Assembly (NCBI RefSeq): GCF_000296505.1
Contig: NZ_JH815212.1
Location: 1-37,256, forward strand
Origin: Schaalia turicensis ACS-279-V-Col4
Lineage (GTDB): Bacteria; Actinomycetota; Actinomycetes; Actinomycetales; Actinomycetaceae
Length of the DNA stretch: 37,256 nt
Reading direction: 5' to 3'
Shown one piece after another: positions 30,500-37,256 of the stretch. The notes beneath the pieces were generated by a model that was not told the DNA's origin, searched no databases, and saw nothing but the letters and a program-made list of their open reading frames with translations. Both the position numbers and the translations under genes were made by a program. Position 1 is the stretch's first letter; each line of letters opens with the position of its first letter.

Positions 30500-31548
30500 G
30501 CGCGTATTCTCATCGTCAGGCTGAATATGTCGTCCGGCTCCTTGATTCTCAAGACCAGGAAATCAGGGTGTTAGACGGTGTGACAGGCGGGGCGGTCACG
30601 GTTTCGTCTGCAACAAGGTTGAAATCTTCGGGCAGTCTCCAGATCACCAAAACAACGGAGGGGATCGACTGGCTTTCCCAACGGGTAAGGATCGACTATC
30701 AGCCGACCGGGGACCAGGGGTGGCCTCTGGGTGTTTTCCTCTTAACGTCGCCGACTGATTCATATTCGGAAACTGGGGTCACCTGGGATGTGGACCTTCT
30801 GTCGAAACTCGCGATTTTAGACGAGTCGAAGACGGAAGCAACCTTCTCAGTGCCTGCCGGGGCGAACCTTGTTGAAACTGTGGCTTCGCTGATCAGCGTG
30901 CAAGCGAAAGCAGACGCGCGACAGCTCGCAATCACCGCCTCTCCTGCCACTGCATTGTCGGCCATGACGTGGGACCCAGGAACCCCCTATCTGACGATTA
31001 TTAACGAACTTTTAGATGCGGCGGGCTATTGGAGCCTCTGGTGTGATGGGTACGGGATTTTCCACGTGGAACCCTATGTTCGCCCGGCTCAGCGTCCAAC
31101 GGTGTTTGATTTCGTCGAAGGTGAAGAGTCGGTGCATTCGGCATCGTGGTCGCGTGATCAGGATTTAGCGGAAGTCCCGAACAAGGTTGTGCTGGTCGGT
31201 CAAGGCTCCGATGAGACCCCTGCTCTGGTGGGGGTGGCGACGAATGAAGACCCCAACAGCCCGCTTTCCTATGTTTCGCGCGGACGGTGGATCGTCCACA
31301 CCGAAGAAGGGGTCGAGGCGGCTGACCAAGCCACGTTGACGCGGAAAGCCCGGCAGGTTCTGATTGATAAATCAACGCCGTCAGCTTCTTTGCAGATTGA
31401 GCATATTCCGCTTGACCTTCAAACGAACCAGGCTGTGAGTTTTGCTTCTCAGGGGCATCGTGCTCGGTGTGTGATTCAGAAAATCGAATACCAGCTTTCA
31501 CCGGTTGCGCTGGTGAAAACAACTCTGAGGGAGGTTGTTGACCTGTGA
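30496..31548 (+). CDS. Tail hub/minor tail protein
   Basis: 350 aa from GTG 30496 (GTGA overlap). VVRLLDSQDQEIRVLDGVTG and GWPLGVFLLTSPTDSYSE open it; later PYLTIINELLDAAGYWSLW and FDFVEGEESVHSASWSRDQD. This is the pattern of the siphophage hub protein (Tal N-terminal/gp27-like, ReqiPepy6 Gp37-like class) that sits under the Dit ring. Confidence 0.72.
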   Translation: MSAYSHRQAEYVVRLLDSQDQEIRVLDGVTGGAVTVSSATRLKSSGSLQITKTTEGIDWLSQRVRIDYQPTGDQGWPLGVFLLTSPTDSYSETGVTWDVDLLSKLAILDESKTEATFSVPAGANLVETVASLISVQAKADARQLAITASPATALSAMTWDPGTPYLTIINELLDAAGYWSLWCDGYGIFHVEPYVRPAQRPTVFDFVEGEESVHSASWSRDQDLAEVPNKVVLVGQGSDETPALVGVATNEDPNSPLSYVSRGRWIVHTEEGVEAADQATLTRKARQVLIDKSTPSASLQIEHIPLDLQTNQAVSFASQGHRARCVIQKIEYQLSPVALVKTTLREVVDL

Positions 31549-32273
31549 GCACATTGGACTATCTGGTTAGTCAGATTGCAAGAATCCGCCACCAGCTCGA
31601 CCAAACAGCCTCCTACAGGTGGGCGACTGTGACCAACGTAAACCCTCTCAGGATCAAGTTTGATGGTGAGACTCAGGTGTTGCCGGTATCCCCGGTCAAC
31701 CTGGCGGGAGCCTTGCAGGTGGGGTATCGCGTGTGGGTGCTGTCCGTTCAGCGTCGCGCGTTTGTGATTGGTAGCGCCCAAACCGGGGACGCAACCGCCA
31801 CCAGTGATCCGACTCCGGCTGGTGTGATGAGCTTGTATGCTGGCGCGTCTGCCCCGCAGGGGTGGCTTGAATGCGACGGATCGTCGTATCCGAAAGCAAC
31901 GTATCCGAGGCTCGCGGCCGCTTTAGGTTTTACCGGTAGCGGGTCTTCGTTCACGGTCCCGGACATGCGGGGGCGTTTCTTCCTCGGGTCTTCTACTGCT
32001 TACGCGCGTGGGAGCGTGGGTGGTGAAGCTACTCATACGCTCACTATTAGCGAGATGCCTTCCCATGGGCACGAAATTGCGCCCGGCAACGCTCATAGTC
32101 AACGCCTCAACTTGTTCAAAACTGACGCGCAAAACGGCAACAAGTGGGACCTCATGTCGTACAGGTCATCGACGACAGACCCCGCGTCCGCCGTTGCTCT
32201 CCCCGCTGGTGGGGGGAAGCCTCACAACAACATGCCACCGTATTTCGCCGGTTTGTTCATCATCAAGTACTAA
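31545..32273 (+). CDS. Tail fibre/collar-domain protein
   Basis: 242 aa from GTG 31545 (GTGA overlap). The first 85 residues form an attachment part; from about 95 onward lies a phage tail-collar domain (PF07484 type): APQGWLECDGSSYPKATYPR, FTVPDMRGRFFLGSS and GGGKPHNNMPPYFAGLFIIK. Probably the receptor-binding or adhesion tip. Confidence 0.85.
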   Translation: MSTLDYLVSQIARIRHQLDQTASYRWATVTNVNPLRIKFDGETQVLPVSPVNLAGALQVGYRVWVLSVQRRAFVIGSAQTGDATATSDPTPAGVMSLYAGASAPQGWLECDGSSYPKATYPRLAAALGFTGSGSSFTVPDMRGRFFLGSSTAYARGSVGGEATHTLTISEMPSHGHEIAPGNAHSQRLNLFKTDAQNGNKWDLMSYRSSTTDPASAVALPAGGGKPHNNMPPYFAGLFIIKY

Positions 32274-32287
32274 CGGAAGGAAAAACA

Positions 32288-32590
32288 ATGGGCTCACCCT
32301 CTTCTGCTTCAATCATCAACGCGACGCGCGACCAGGATCTTCTCGACCGGGCGAAAGCCCTTGGCGCGACACTCGGCATGACCACCGGGGAGGTGGAAGC
32401 CTCATGGGACCAGCTGGTTACCAAGCCAGTAGACGATACCGGGGAGAATACGATTGCGAGCGTTTTTGAGTATGCGCAAAGCAAGTATGCCGAAGCGTTG
32501 GCGGCTCTTCCTCCGAAGCCCGGTGTGAACCCCGCGCATGTGACGGACGCGCATATTCTTCACGCGCTGACTTTTAAGACAGCCAAGTAG
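32288..32590 (+). CDS. Hypothetical late protein
   Basis: 100 aa, GGAAGGAAAAAC before ATG 32288. Helical, starts MGSPSSASIINATRDQDLLD. Common position for small structural or lysis-related proteins between fibre and lysin genes. Family not recognised. Confidence 0.6.
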   Translation: MGSPSSASIINATRDQDLLDRAKALGATLGMTTGEVEASWDQLVTKPVDDTGENTIASVFEYAQSKYAEALAALPPKPGVNPAHVTDAHILHALTFKTAK

Positions 32591-32615
32591 GCTCCCCCCA
32601 CTACTCAACCGCTAC

Positions 32616-32641
32616 CCCCGCACCCGTTGGTGTGGGGTTTT
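32616..32641 (+). terminator. Intrinsic terminator of the structural operon
   Basis: Stem CCCCGCACC/GGTGTGGGG (one G-U) with a CGTT loop, followed by TTTTC. It separates tail genes from the lysis cassette. Confidence 0.8.
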
Positions 32642-32677
32642 CTTATACCCAAAAAATTCAAGTGAGGTGGAAACACG

Positions 32678-32782
32678 GTGGCTAATGAAGAGGCTTTGAT
32701 GCGTCAGATGCCGGAGTTCGGGGACGGCGAACCCGACCCGCACCCGGTCGTTGAAAACGTTGGCGAACAGGAGGCTAACTGA
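32678..32782 (+). CDS. Very small protein upstream of the lysin
   Basis: 34 aa from GTG 32678 (VANEEALMRQMPEFGDGEP...), with GAGGTGG 8 nt upstream and a TGATG overlap with the endolysin start. Its stop and the AGGAGG inside its last codons supply the ribosome-binding site for the lysin. It may work mainly as a coupling leader. Confidence 0.5.
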   Translation: MANEEALMRQMPEFGDGEPDPHPVVENVGEQEAN

Positions 32783-33645
32783 TGGCAACAGCTGAACAAG
32801 CTCTAAACGTGGCGCGCGGAGAACTCGGATACTCCAGGTGGACTGACCCACAAGAAGGAACCAAATACGGGCGCGACTACGCAACCCGCCACGGCGCATA
32901 CTTCGGCGCTAGCGGAGTCCCCTATTGCGCCATGTTCGTCACGTACGTCCTGCGCCAAGTGGGCATGACTCCACCGGGCGGGGATTTCGCGTATGTCCCC
33001 AGCGGGATTAACGCCGCGCGCAACCTTGGCAGGCTCGTCGCGAAAGCTAACGCGCAGGCCGGGGACTTGGCGTGTTTCGACTGGGACGGCGACGGCGTAG
33101 CCGATCACGTGGGGTTCGTGGAACACAACTACGGCTCCTACTACCAGACGATCGAGGGGAATACGTCGTCGGGCGCGTCAGGGTCACAGTCCAACGGTGG
33201 TGGCGTGTACCGGCGCACCCGCAATCTTAGTTCGGTGATCGCGGTGATCCGCCCCGACTACACGGGGGCCTCTGCTTCGTCGTGGGAGTTGGAAGAAGAC
33301 GGCATTTGGGGCGCGCACACCGCCAAGCGGTTCCGGCAAGTCTTCGCCCTCCCAACAAACGCCGGGTGGGAGCCGACCGCAGTCAGGGCTCTCCAATACT
33401 TCCTCTCTTGGGCACTCGATGCTTACAGGCTGAAGGCGGCGACCGGGGTTGATCGTATCCCCGTTGACGGGTTCGATGGGCCGATCACGATCGGGGCTTT
33501 CCAGGCGTGGTGGAACTATTCCGGTATCCCCGCAGGCCACAGGGTTCCTGTGACGAAGACGTGGGATACGCAAACCGTCCAGGCGATGCAGATTGCGCTC
33601 AATCATTCGTGGGCTGGATCGAAAGCCCTCGCCGTCAAGCCGTGA
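32782..33645 (+). CDS. Endolysin with CHAP domain
   Basis: 287 aa. CHAP cysteine peptidase/amidase: C49 (VPYCAMFV), H109 (ADHVGFV), N127 (EGN). From about 170 a C-terminal part with EDGIWGAHTAKRFRQVF and VDGFDGPITIGAFQAWWNYS looks like a pair of peptidoglycan-binding repeats of PG_binding type. No signal peptide, so export depends on the holin-like genes that follow. It cleaves the host wall at the end of infection. Confidence 0.88.
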   Translation: MATAEQALNVARGELGYSRWTDPQEGTKYGRDYATRHGAYFGASGVPYCAMFVTYVLRQVGMTPPGGDFAYVPSGINAARNLGRLVAKANAQAGDLACFDWDGDGVADHVGFVEHNYGSYYQTIEGNTSSGASGSQSNGGGVYRRTRNLSSVIAVIRPDYTGASASSWELEEDGIWGAHTAKRFRQVFALPTNAGWEPTAVRALQYFLSWALDAYRLKAATGVDRIPVDGFDGPITIGAFQAWWNYSGIPAGHRVPVTKTWDTQTVQAMQIALNHSWAGSKALAVKP

Positions 33646-33659
33646 AAGGTATTGAATAA

Positions 33660-34016
33660 ATGGATTCTTTGAAAACTCTTGCAATTGACCCGTTCGTCTC
33701 AACCGTCGTCGTCGGCATTGTTTGGCCTTTGGTGCAAGCCGCCTTGGATAAGCCGTGGTGGACTCACAAACGCCGGATCGTCCTCGTCAGCGTCGCAGCC
33801 ACGGTGTTGTCGGTCAGCATTTGGGCGGTGTCAGAATACCCCGCAACAGTTGAATACTTAGCCACTCAGCTTACCGCCTTGCTCGGCATCTTCTGGGCGG
33901 TCTACCAGATTCTCTCACACGTGAAAATCGGCGGAGAATCGCTAATTGAATGGGTGGGCATGGTCACCCCAGGTGGTATGCCAAGGGGTAAGCACGCAGA
34001 GAAGGCGGGCGAGTGA
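33660..34016 (+). CDS. Holin-like membrane protein
   Basis: 118 aa with three hydrophobic segments (about 13-30, 40-57, 68-86) and a basic tail MPRGKHAEKAGE, directly behind the endolysin. Size and topology fit a holin; no sequence motif proves it. AAAGGT lies upstream of ATG 33660. Confidence 0.72.
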   Translation: MDSLKTLAIDPFVSTVVVGIVWPLVQAALDKPWWTHKRRIVLVSVAATVLSVSIWAVSEYPATVEYLATQLTALLGIFWAVYQILSHVKIGGESLIEWVGMVTPGGMPRGKHAEKAGE

Positions 34017-34486
34017 GTGATCCGATTGTTGAAATCCTCGCAAGTAAAGAAGTAGTCGCCGGAATTACTGCCTTTGCTGTCGCGTTCCTTACTCTGCTGG
34101 TGGGGTTCGTCCGCTGGCTCGTCGCGTGGGTGAACCGTAAAGTTGTGAGCCTGCAAGCCCAGATGGCCGGTATTTCCGAAAGTGCGTCCAAAGCGGAAAC
34201 CGAAGCGCGCGGAGCCCGCGAGGGGGTAACTAACAGCCACGGGACGCATTTGCGCGATGATTTGGACGAGGTGCGCGCGGGCATGAAAACTCTTGTGCGC
34301 AAAATTGACGGAATTGAACGCGCGCGCGTGGAGGAGGCTCGTAGTCGTGAGCGACGCGACCAGCGGGCAGAAGACCAGATCGACGGGCTGAGGCTCGATA
34401 TTCGTGCCCTAACCGCGTCGGCAGAGAAAACACACGAACGCCTAGAATCGCGCCTAGAGTGCTTGGAATCCTCTGACGAACACTGA
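34013..34486 (+). CDS. Membrane-anchored coiled-coil lysis protein (DUF2746-like)
   Basis: 157 aa from GTG 34013 (GTGA overlap). One N-terminal transmembrane helix (about 16-38) and a long charged coiled coil to the end (AETEARGAREGVTNSHGTHL, RVEEARSRERRDQRAEDQID). Such proteins accompany holins in actinophages and may regulate or complete lysis. Confidence 0.7.
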   Translation: MSDPIVEILASKEVVAGITAFAVAFLTLLVGFVRWLVAWVNRKVVSLQAQMAGISESASKAETEARGAREGVTNSHGTHLRDDLDEVRAGMKTLVRKIDGIERARVEEARSRERRDQRAEDQIDGLRLDIRALTASAEKTHERLESRLECLESSDEH

Positions 34487-34507
34487 CATGCTTGCTAACA
34501 TGGAGCC

Positions 34508-34558
34508 TGTCGGTCGTGGAGCGTCCCTGTAATTCATTCTAATGTTTTCACGGCCGAC
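34508..34558 (+). ncRNA. Structured intergenic element, possible small RNA
   Basis: A 5' arm GTCGGTCGTG and 3' arm CACGGCCGAC pair over about 50 nt. The region 34487-34610 holds further short hairpins (CCCCAAAGGGG; GGCGCTTCAGCGTC) and no gene, and ends in a strong terminator. It may be a small RNA, a late leader remnant, or just a 3' UTR. Confidence 0.3.
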
Positions 34559-34613
34559 CCCCAAAGGGGATTGGCGCTTCAGCGTCACTCTTTCCCTACT
34601 GGGAATCAGAAAG

Positions 34614-34657
34614 ACCGCCCTCACTTTCCCGTGTGGATTGTGAGGGCGGTTTCTTCG
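34614..34657. terminator. Bidirectional terminator between late genes and the HTH cassette
   Basis: A perfect 11-bp stem ACCGCCCTCAC/GTGAGGGCGGT with 15-nt loop. T-rich tails exist on both sides (TTTCTTC on plus; CTTTCTG on minus). It serves the rightward lysis genes and the leftward HTH gene that converge here. Confidence 0.85.
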
Positions 34658-34660
34658 CGT

Positions 34661-35209
34661 TTAATAAAGGTTTTTGAGCTCTTCTTCCAGCTCCAGGCGT
34701 TCCGCGTCCAAAATGTCGAATTGTGTGAGCTCTTCGGGGTTTTCCAAATCCAAATCCGCTTGCAATTCCTTAATGTCAGCAATTTCTTTGGAAATAGTGG
34801 AGCGCGTCCGCGTTTCCCTGATTTCGACCCTCACCCCGTGTTCTGCTTCCGCTTCTTGCGCGGCTTGAGCTGTTGCCGATCGGTGGAACGCGGCGGGCAA
34901 CGTGAGCTGTTTGGCTTGCGCGTCAACCTCCCAGTAGTCCTCGTCATCGGCGAACGTGGCAACGAACACCGGCGTGTCTTCCGTGGAATCTAAGGTGGTT
35001 CGTAGGATTTGCAGAGTTTCGTCAACGATTTGTTGGTGTAAGCGTTCAAACTGCGCGATTTCGCCCATGAGCCGGTCAGGGTTACTCGGGGTTCTTATTC
35101 CGGTTTCCCAATGGCTGATTGTTGCCTGCTTGACTCCTAAAAGGCGGGCGAAGTCAGCTTGGTTGAGTCCTAGCGCGCTACGTCGCGCCGTAATTTCGAT
35201 CGGCTCCAT
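34661..35209 (-). CDS. HTH regulator with DUF1870-like N-terminus (Aca-like)
   Basis: 182 aa; AAAGGAA precedes ATG 35209. The HTH is ARRSALGLNQADFARLLGVK followed by QATISHWETG, with the IRTPSNPDRL turn reminiscent of DUF1870/YdiL proteins, the class that includes the anti-CRISPR-associated regulator Aca2. A long acidic C-terminal part (about 100-182) is rich in Glu/Leu and may dimerise. It is the second gene of a short minus-strand operon whose first gene is a small unknown. The Aca link is an inference from fold and layout. Confidence 0.6.
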   Translation of the reverse strand: MEPIEITARRSALGLNQADFARLLGVKQATISHWETGIRTPSNPDRLMGEIAQFERLHQQIVDETLQILRTTLDSTEDTPVFVATFADDEDYWEVDAQAKQLTLPAAFHRSATAQAAQEAEAEHGVRVEIRETRTRSTISKEIADIKELQADLDLENPEELTQFDILDAERLELEEELKNLY

Positions 35210-35249
35210 TTTTGGTAGTTCCTTTCAAGAGTTCGGGCGGTTGTGAGGG

Positions 35250-35624
35250 TTACTTGCCGAGGATTCGGCGAGCCTGGGCGAGGCTCATTGTCTGGATTGC
35301 TTCGTCGCGGGTTTGCGGGTTTGCGAGGCGCTGCCAGAACTTGTCGTCGTTGTCGATGGCTGTGCGGAATTCTGAGCGCTGGCGCTGATTCATTCCGCGA
35401 TCGAGCTTCTTGGCGATCTTCTTTGCGAACTCGGCGGTGATGGGGGTTTCTTCCTGGGTGGCGATTTCAGCGAGTCGCGCTTCTGCTTCTGCCTGCTCGG
35501 CCGCGTGCTTTGCTTCGAGGCGTTCCCAGCGGGCGTCGATGATCCGGGCGGCTTCCCAGCGGTCCACACCGTAAGCCATTGCGACTCGGCCAACCTCGGG
35601 ATCCCATTCCCAATCTTCACACAT
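35250..35624 (-). CDS. Small unknown protein, first gene of an acr-aca-like cassette
   Basis: 124 aa with TAGGAGG upstream of ATG 35624. Acidic start (MCEDWEWDPEVGRVAMAYGV), a Glu/Ala-rich helix, and a C-terminal domain MNQRQRSEFRTAIDNDDKFW. No family recognised. Its placement before an HTH regulator, in reverse orientation between the lysis genes and integrase, is that of an accessory (moron) gene. Confidence 0.6.
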   Translation of the reverse strand: MCEDWEWDPEVGRVAMAYGVDRWEAARIIDARWERLEAKHAAEQAEAEARLAEIATQEETPITAEFAKKIAKKLDRGMNQRQRSEFRTAIDNDDKFWQRLANPQTRDEAIQTMSLAQARRILGK

Positions 35625-35829
35625 TTTCTTTTCCTCCTATATGAGGTGGAAGCTTGACCTTTTGTCTTCTTCCTTGATGTCACTATTATAGGCACAGTTA
35701 TAAAAATAATACAAGTGGAAGAGGGGGAAACTAGATAACAATTTGATAACAGGCGTTATAAACAATCACCACCACCGCTCCCCCTTGGTATCTCGGCCGG
35801 GCATCTCTCTATTTCCGCATATGCGCCAG
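35625..35829. promoter_or_regulatory. Promoter and operator region of the minus-strand cassette
   Basis: On the minus strand TATAAT (35685-35690) is a perfect -10, with TTGTAT 18 bp upstream. An inverted repeat TTATA-N8-TATAA overlaps it and would suit autoregulation. Further right, direct GATAACA copies and GTTAT occur near 35733-35760; their meaning is unknown. The integrase 3' end follows with no strong terminator. Confidence 0.55.
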
Positions 35830-36984
35830 TTACACGATAATATGGGTGTCCATGAGGCCAGTCAGAGCCCTATCCCTCTCAGCCGTCGCATGCTGATACC
35901 TCAAGGCCACCTCAACATCACTATGACCGCCCCTATATAGAAGCTCAGCCAGTGTTGCGCCTTGTTGGGCGTACACGGTTAGCCCCGTGTGGCGTAGGTC
36001 GTGGAACTTGAACCACGGGATACCTGCCGATGCGCGCGCCTTGTTCCATGCGCCACGTAGCGTGTTTGGATGCACCGGCATGGACAAGTCGGTTTCACGA
36101 TGAAACACCAGCCCTTCTGCACCCGGTGCCGCCCACTCGTCTAAGTGCTCTTGTATGACTGGCACGAGTGACGCGGGGATGCTGATTGTGCGCCTGCCTG
36201 TCTCGCTTTTCGGTGGCACTACTACCGGGCCACGACCCGCAAGGTATTGTATTTGCCGCTCTACACGCACCACGGGCGAGTCCCCTAGCGTGAAGTCCTT
36301 ACGCTTGAGTCCAATGATCTCGCCCTCGCGTAGCGCACACCACGCGGCCAATAGGACAGTAAGGCGCAGATTTGGTGGCATGTTGTCGGCACATGTTAGT
36401 ACCTCGCTGGGTGTGGCCACTTGACGGTGCGCGTCCGTGACTGGTTTGTACTGTTGTCCGCCCGCCACACGACACGGAGACTGGGAGAGCTTCCCGGCCT
36501 TGACTGCCGCTCCCATGCATGAAGATAGTGTCATGTAGAGGGGGCGTGTAACGCCTTGGCCTCGCTCTTTCATGCTTTGGTTGTACCAGTCCTGCACGTC
36601 GTCCGGGGTTATGAGCACGATGGGAGTACTTCCGAAAATCTCCCGAAGTTGTTTCACGCGGTACTGGTAGGTTTGGATCGTTTTCTTAGCCCTGCCGATA
36701 CTCTCCAGTGAGGATAGCCAGCGCTCCGACCAGTCGGTGAACGTCAATTGTGCGGCCTGCTCTGCTTGGAGACGTGATGTGCGCTCCCGCTTCTGGTCTT
36801 CTTCGCTCTGCCATGTGCTAGTAGCAATGCTGGCCTGTACGGTGGAGAGCCACTGCTCTGCCTGCCGTTTTCGCTCAAAAGTGATGGGCGCGTTGTGGCG
36901 GTTACCGTCGGGGCCACGGTATGACGCTTGGAACCTTCCAGATGGTAGTTTGCGGATGTTTCCGAACCCTCGACGCTTGCCCAC
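35830..36984 (-). CDS. int: Tyrosine integrase
   Basis: 384 aa from GTG 36984, preceded by AGGGGGAG. The open frame extends to an ATG at 37053, but that stretch carries the integrase arm sites and no ribosome-binding site. N-terminal arm-binding domain (FQASYRGPDGNRHN), core-binding domain (about 85-175), catalytic residues R219 (ALREGE), K259, H328-xx-R331 (HDLRH), H354 (GGHSD) and Y363 (RYQHA). It inserts the phage at the tRNA-like attB. The gene points away from attP, so in the lysogen it lies downstream of the tRNA/tmRNA gene in the same direction. Confidence 0.92.
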   Translation of the reverse strand: MGKRRGFGNIRKLPSGRFQASYRGPDGNRHNAPITFERKRQAEQWLSTVQASIATSTWQSEEDQKRERTSRLQAEQAAQLTFTDWSERWLSSLESIGRAKKTIQTYQYRVKQLREIFGSTPIVLITPDDVQDWYNQSMKERGQGVTRPLYMTLSSCMGAAVKAGKLSQSPCRVAGGQQYKPVTDAHRQVATPSEVLTCADNMPPNLRLTVLLAAWCALREGEIIGLKRKDFTLGDSPVVRVERQIQYLAGRGPVVVPPKSETGRRTISIPASLVPVIQEHLDEWAAPGAEGLVFHRETDLSMPVHPNTLRGAWNKARASAGIPWFKFHDLRHTGLTVYAQQGATLAELLYRGGHSDVEVALRYQHATAERDRALTGLMDTHIIV

Positions 36985-37002
36985 GGCTCCCCCTCTTGTC
37001 TT

Positions 37003-37049
37003 GTTGCACGAGTTCTGGCGTGCAACAGGCCGTGCAACCCACGTGCAAC
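37003..37049. promoter_or_regulatory. Integrase arm-type sites, P arm (four GTGCAAC copies)
   Basis: GTGCAAC occurs at 37020-37026, 37032-37038 and 37043-37049, spaced 11-12 bp (one helical turn), with an inverted copy at 37003-37009. Together with three copies on the other side of the core, this is the layout of tyrosine-integrase arm sites. The sites lie just upstream of the chosen integrase start codon. Confidence 0.7.
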
Positions 37050-37124
37050 ACATGAGTGTATCCCATAGTCATTCCTGTATCTCACAGTCATTTTAAGAAG
37101 TGCGAGAAACCCCGCCATTCCAAC

Positions 37125-37156
37125 AAAAACCCCGCCACCTCAACGAGGTAGCGGGG
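37125..37156 (-). terminator. Terminator beside attP, likely replacement for the tRNA/tmRNA gene terminator
   Basis: A 12-bp stem with one mismatch (37130-37141 with 37145-37156), 3-nt loop, followed on the minus strand by GGGGTTTTTGTT. It lies 5 bp past the CTCCAC end of the att core. After integration it would directly follow the host tRNA-like gene, ending its transcript before the integrase gene. Confidence 0.8.
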
Positions 37157-37161
37157 TAAAC

Positions 37162-37179
37162 GTGGAGATGGGGGGAATC
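37162..37179 (-). other. attP: Putative attP core matching an alanine-type tRNA/tmRNA 3' end
   Basis: On the minus strand this reads GATTCCCCCCATCTCCAC. That fits the end of the T-loop, the 3' T-stem, the acceptor strand and the first base of CCA. The acceptor strand CATCTCC would pair with GGGGATG, giving the G3-U70 wobble that marks tRNA-Ala and tmRNA. The bases upstream of the core (TCAGGACT on the minus strand) do not form a T-stem, so the tRNA-like gene itself is not here, only its tail. Integration into the 3' end of tRNA-Ala or ssrA is inferred. The same core occurs at 1-18. Confidence 0.6.
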
Positions 37180-37256
37180 AGTCCTGACACCACCGCTGAC
37201 CAGTGCAAACAGCCATGGAAGCGGTGGCGCGTGCAATCAGCGTGCAACTAGCCCGC
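37162..37256. repeat. Terminal direct repeat, right copy
   Basis: Identical to bases 1-95. It is preceded directly by the integrase-side terminator hairpin and the integrase-side arm sites, so at this end the complete attP (left arm, core, right arm) can be read continuously from 37003 to 37256. Confidence 0.95.

Larger units (their letters stand above)
1..37256. mobile_element. Complete temperate siphophage genome of an actinobacterium, circular form
   Basis: Every module of a long-tailed temperate phage is present once: integrase and attP, repressor/Cro region, recombination and replication genes, HNH plus terminase, portal, capsid, tail tube, tape measure, tail tip, endolysin and holin-like genes. 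No bacterial housekeeping gene is seen at either end. The two ends carry the same 95 bp, so the record closes to a circle of 37161 bp. A phage-encoded WhiB-like gene points to an actinobacterial host. A tail tube and tape measure without any contractile sheath gene indicate siphovirus morphology. Confidence 0.9.

Noticed and set aside
87..37003. GTGCAA repeats as a CRISPR array
   Set aside because: The repeats are only 6-7 bp, unevenly spaced and flank an att core; no spacer structure and no cas genes in the window.
1..37256. The 95-bp terminal repeats as attL and attR of an integrated prophage
   Set aside because: Both copies continue from the core into the same three phage arm sites. In an integrated prophage one side of the core should be host sequence, with a proper tRNA-like T-stem in one copy. 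The circular reading is simpler.
37162..37256. A complete tRNA or tmRNA gene at the right end
   Set aside because: Only the last 18 bases fit. The adjacent bases cannot form the T-stem or the rest of the cloverleaf.

Overview
The window is best read as the complete genome of a temperate siphophage of an actinobacterium, captured in its circular (excised) form. The actinobacterial host is indicated by a phage-encoded WhiB-like iron-sulfur regulator (a family confined to Actinobacteria and their phages), moderately GC-rich codon use, frequent GTG starts and tightly overlapping ATGA/GTGA/TGATG gene junctions. The exact genus cannot be fixed from the sequence. A 95-bp perfect direct repeat (1-95 and 37162-37256) closes the circle. 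It begins with an 18-bp sequence that looks like the 3' end of an alanine-type tRNA or tmRNA gene, and seven GTGCAA-type integrase arm sites flank it on both sides, so the ends look like one intact attP rather than attL/attR.

Layout. 280-3313 (minus strand) is the lysogeny block: a two-domain Ltp-type superinfection-exclusion lipoprotein, and an immunity operon running repressor, HigB-like toxin, HigA-like antitoxin, SecB-like chaperone, ImmA-type metallopeptidase. A tripartite toxin-antitoxin-chaperone (TAC) module therefore sits between the repressor and its usual metallopeptidase partner. 3314-3423 is the divergent control region, with two TCGTAATTACGA-type operators. 3424-5379 is an early control cluster: a Cro-like gene, two more divergent HTH genes, a BRO/KilAC antirepressor and an excisionase-like gene, with a remnant of a second antirepressor start. 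5480-15061 is the early/replication block: small genes, RecE-like nuclease, ERF annealing protein, DUF4406 protein, solitary DNA methyltransferase, WhiB with an added zinc ribbon, RusA-like resolvase, a replication initiator with an iteron-rich putative origin inside its gene, a possible helicase loader, SSB and several unknowns.

15200-34486 is the late block: HNH endonuclease, small and large terminase (the large-subunit start is frameshifted at a GT repeat), portal, a MuF head protein fused to an ADP-ribosyltransferase toxin domain, a candidate immunity gene, scaffold, capsid, connectors, tail tube, frameshifted tail chaperones, tape measure, FnIII-bearing tail protein, hub protein, collar fibre, CHAP endolysin and two lysis membrane proteins. 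34661-35624 (minus) is a two-gene cassette of a small unknown protein and an HTH regulator, laid out like an acr-aca operon. 35830-36984 (minus) is the tyrosine integrase, next to attP.

The points most worth following are the TAC module embedded in the phage immunity operon and the 11-residue C-terminal peptide shared by the repressor and the SecB-like protein; the MuF-ART toxin with its neighbour; the (GT)6 frameshift at the terminase start; and the initiator-internal origin.
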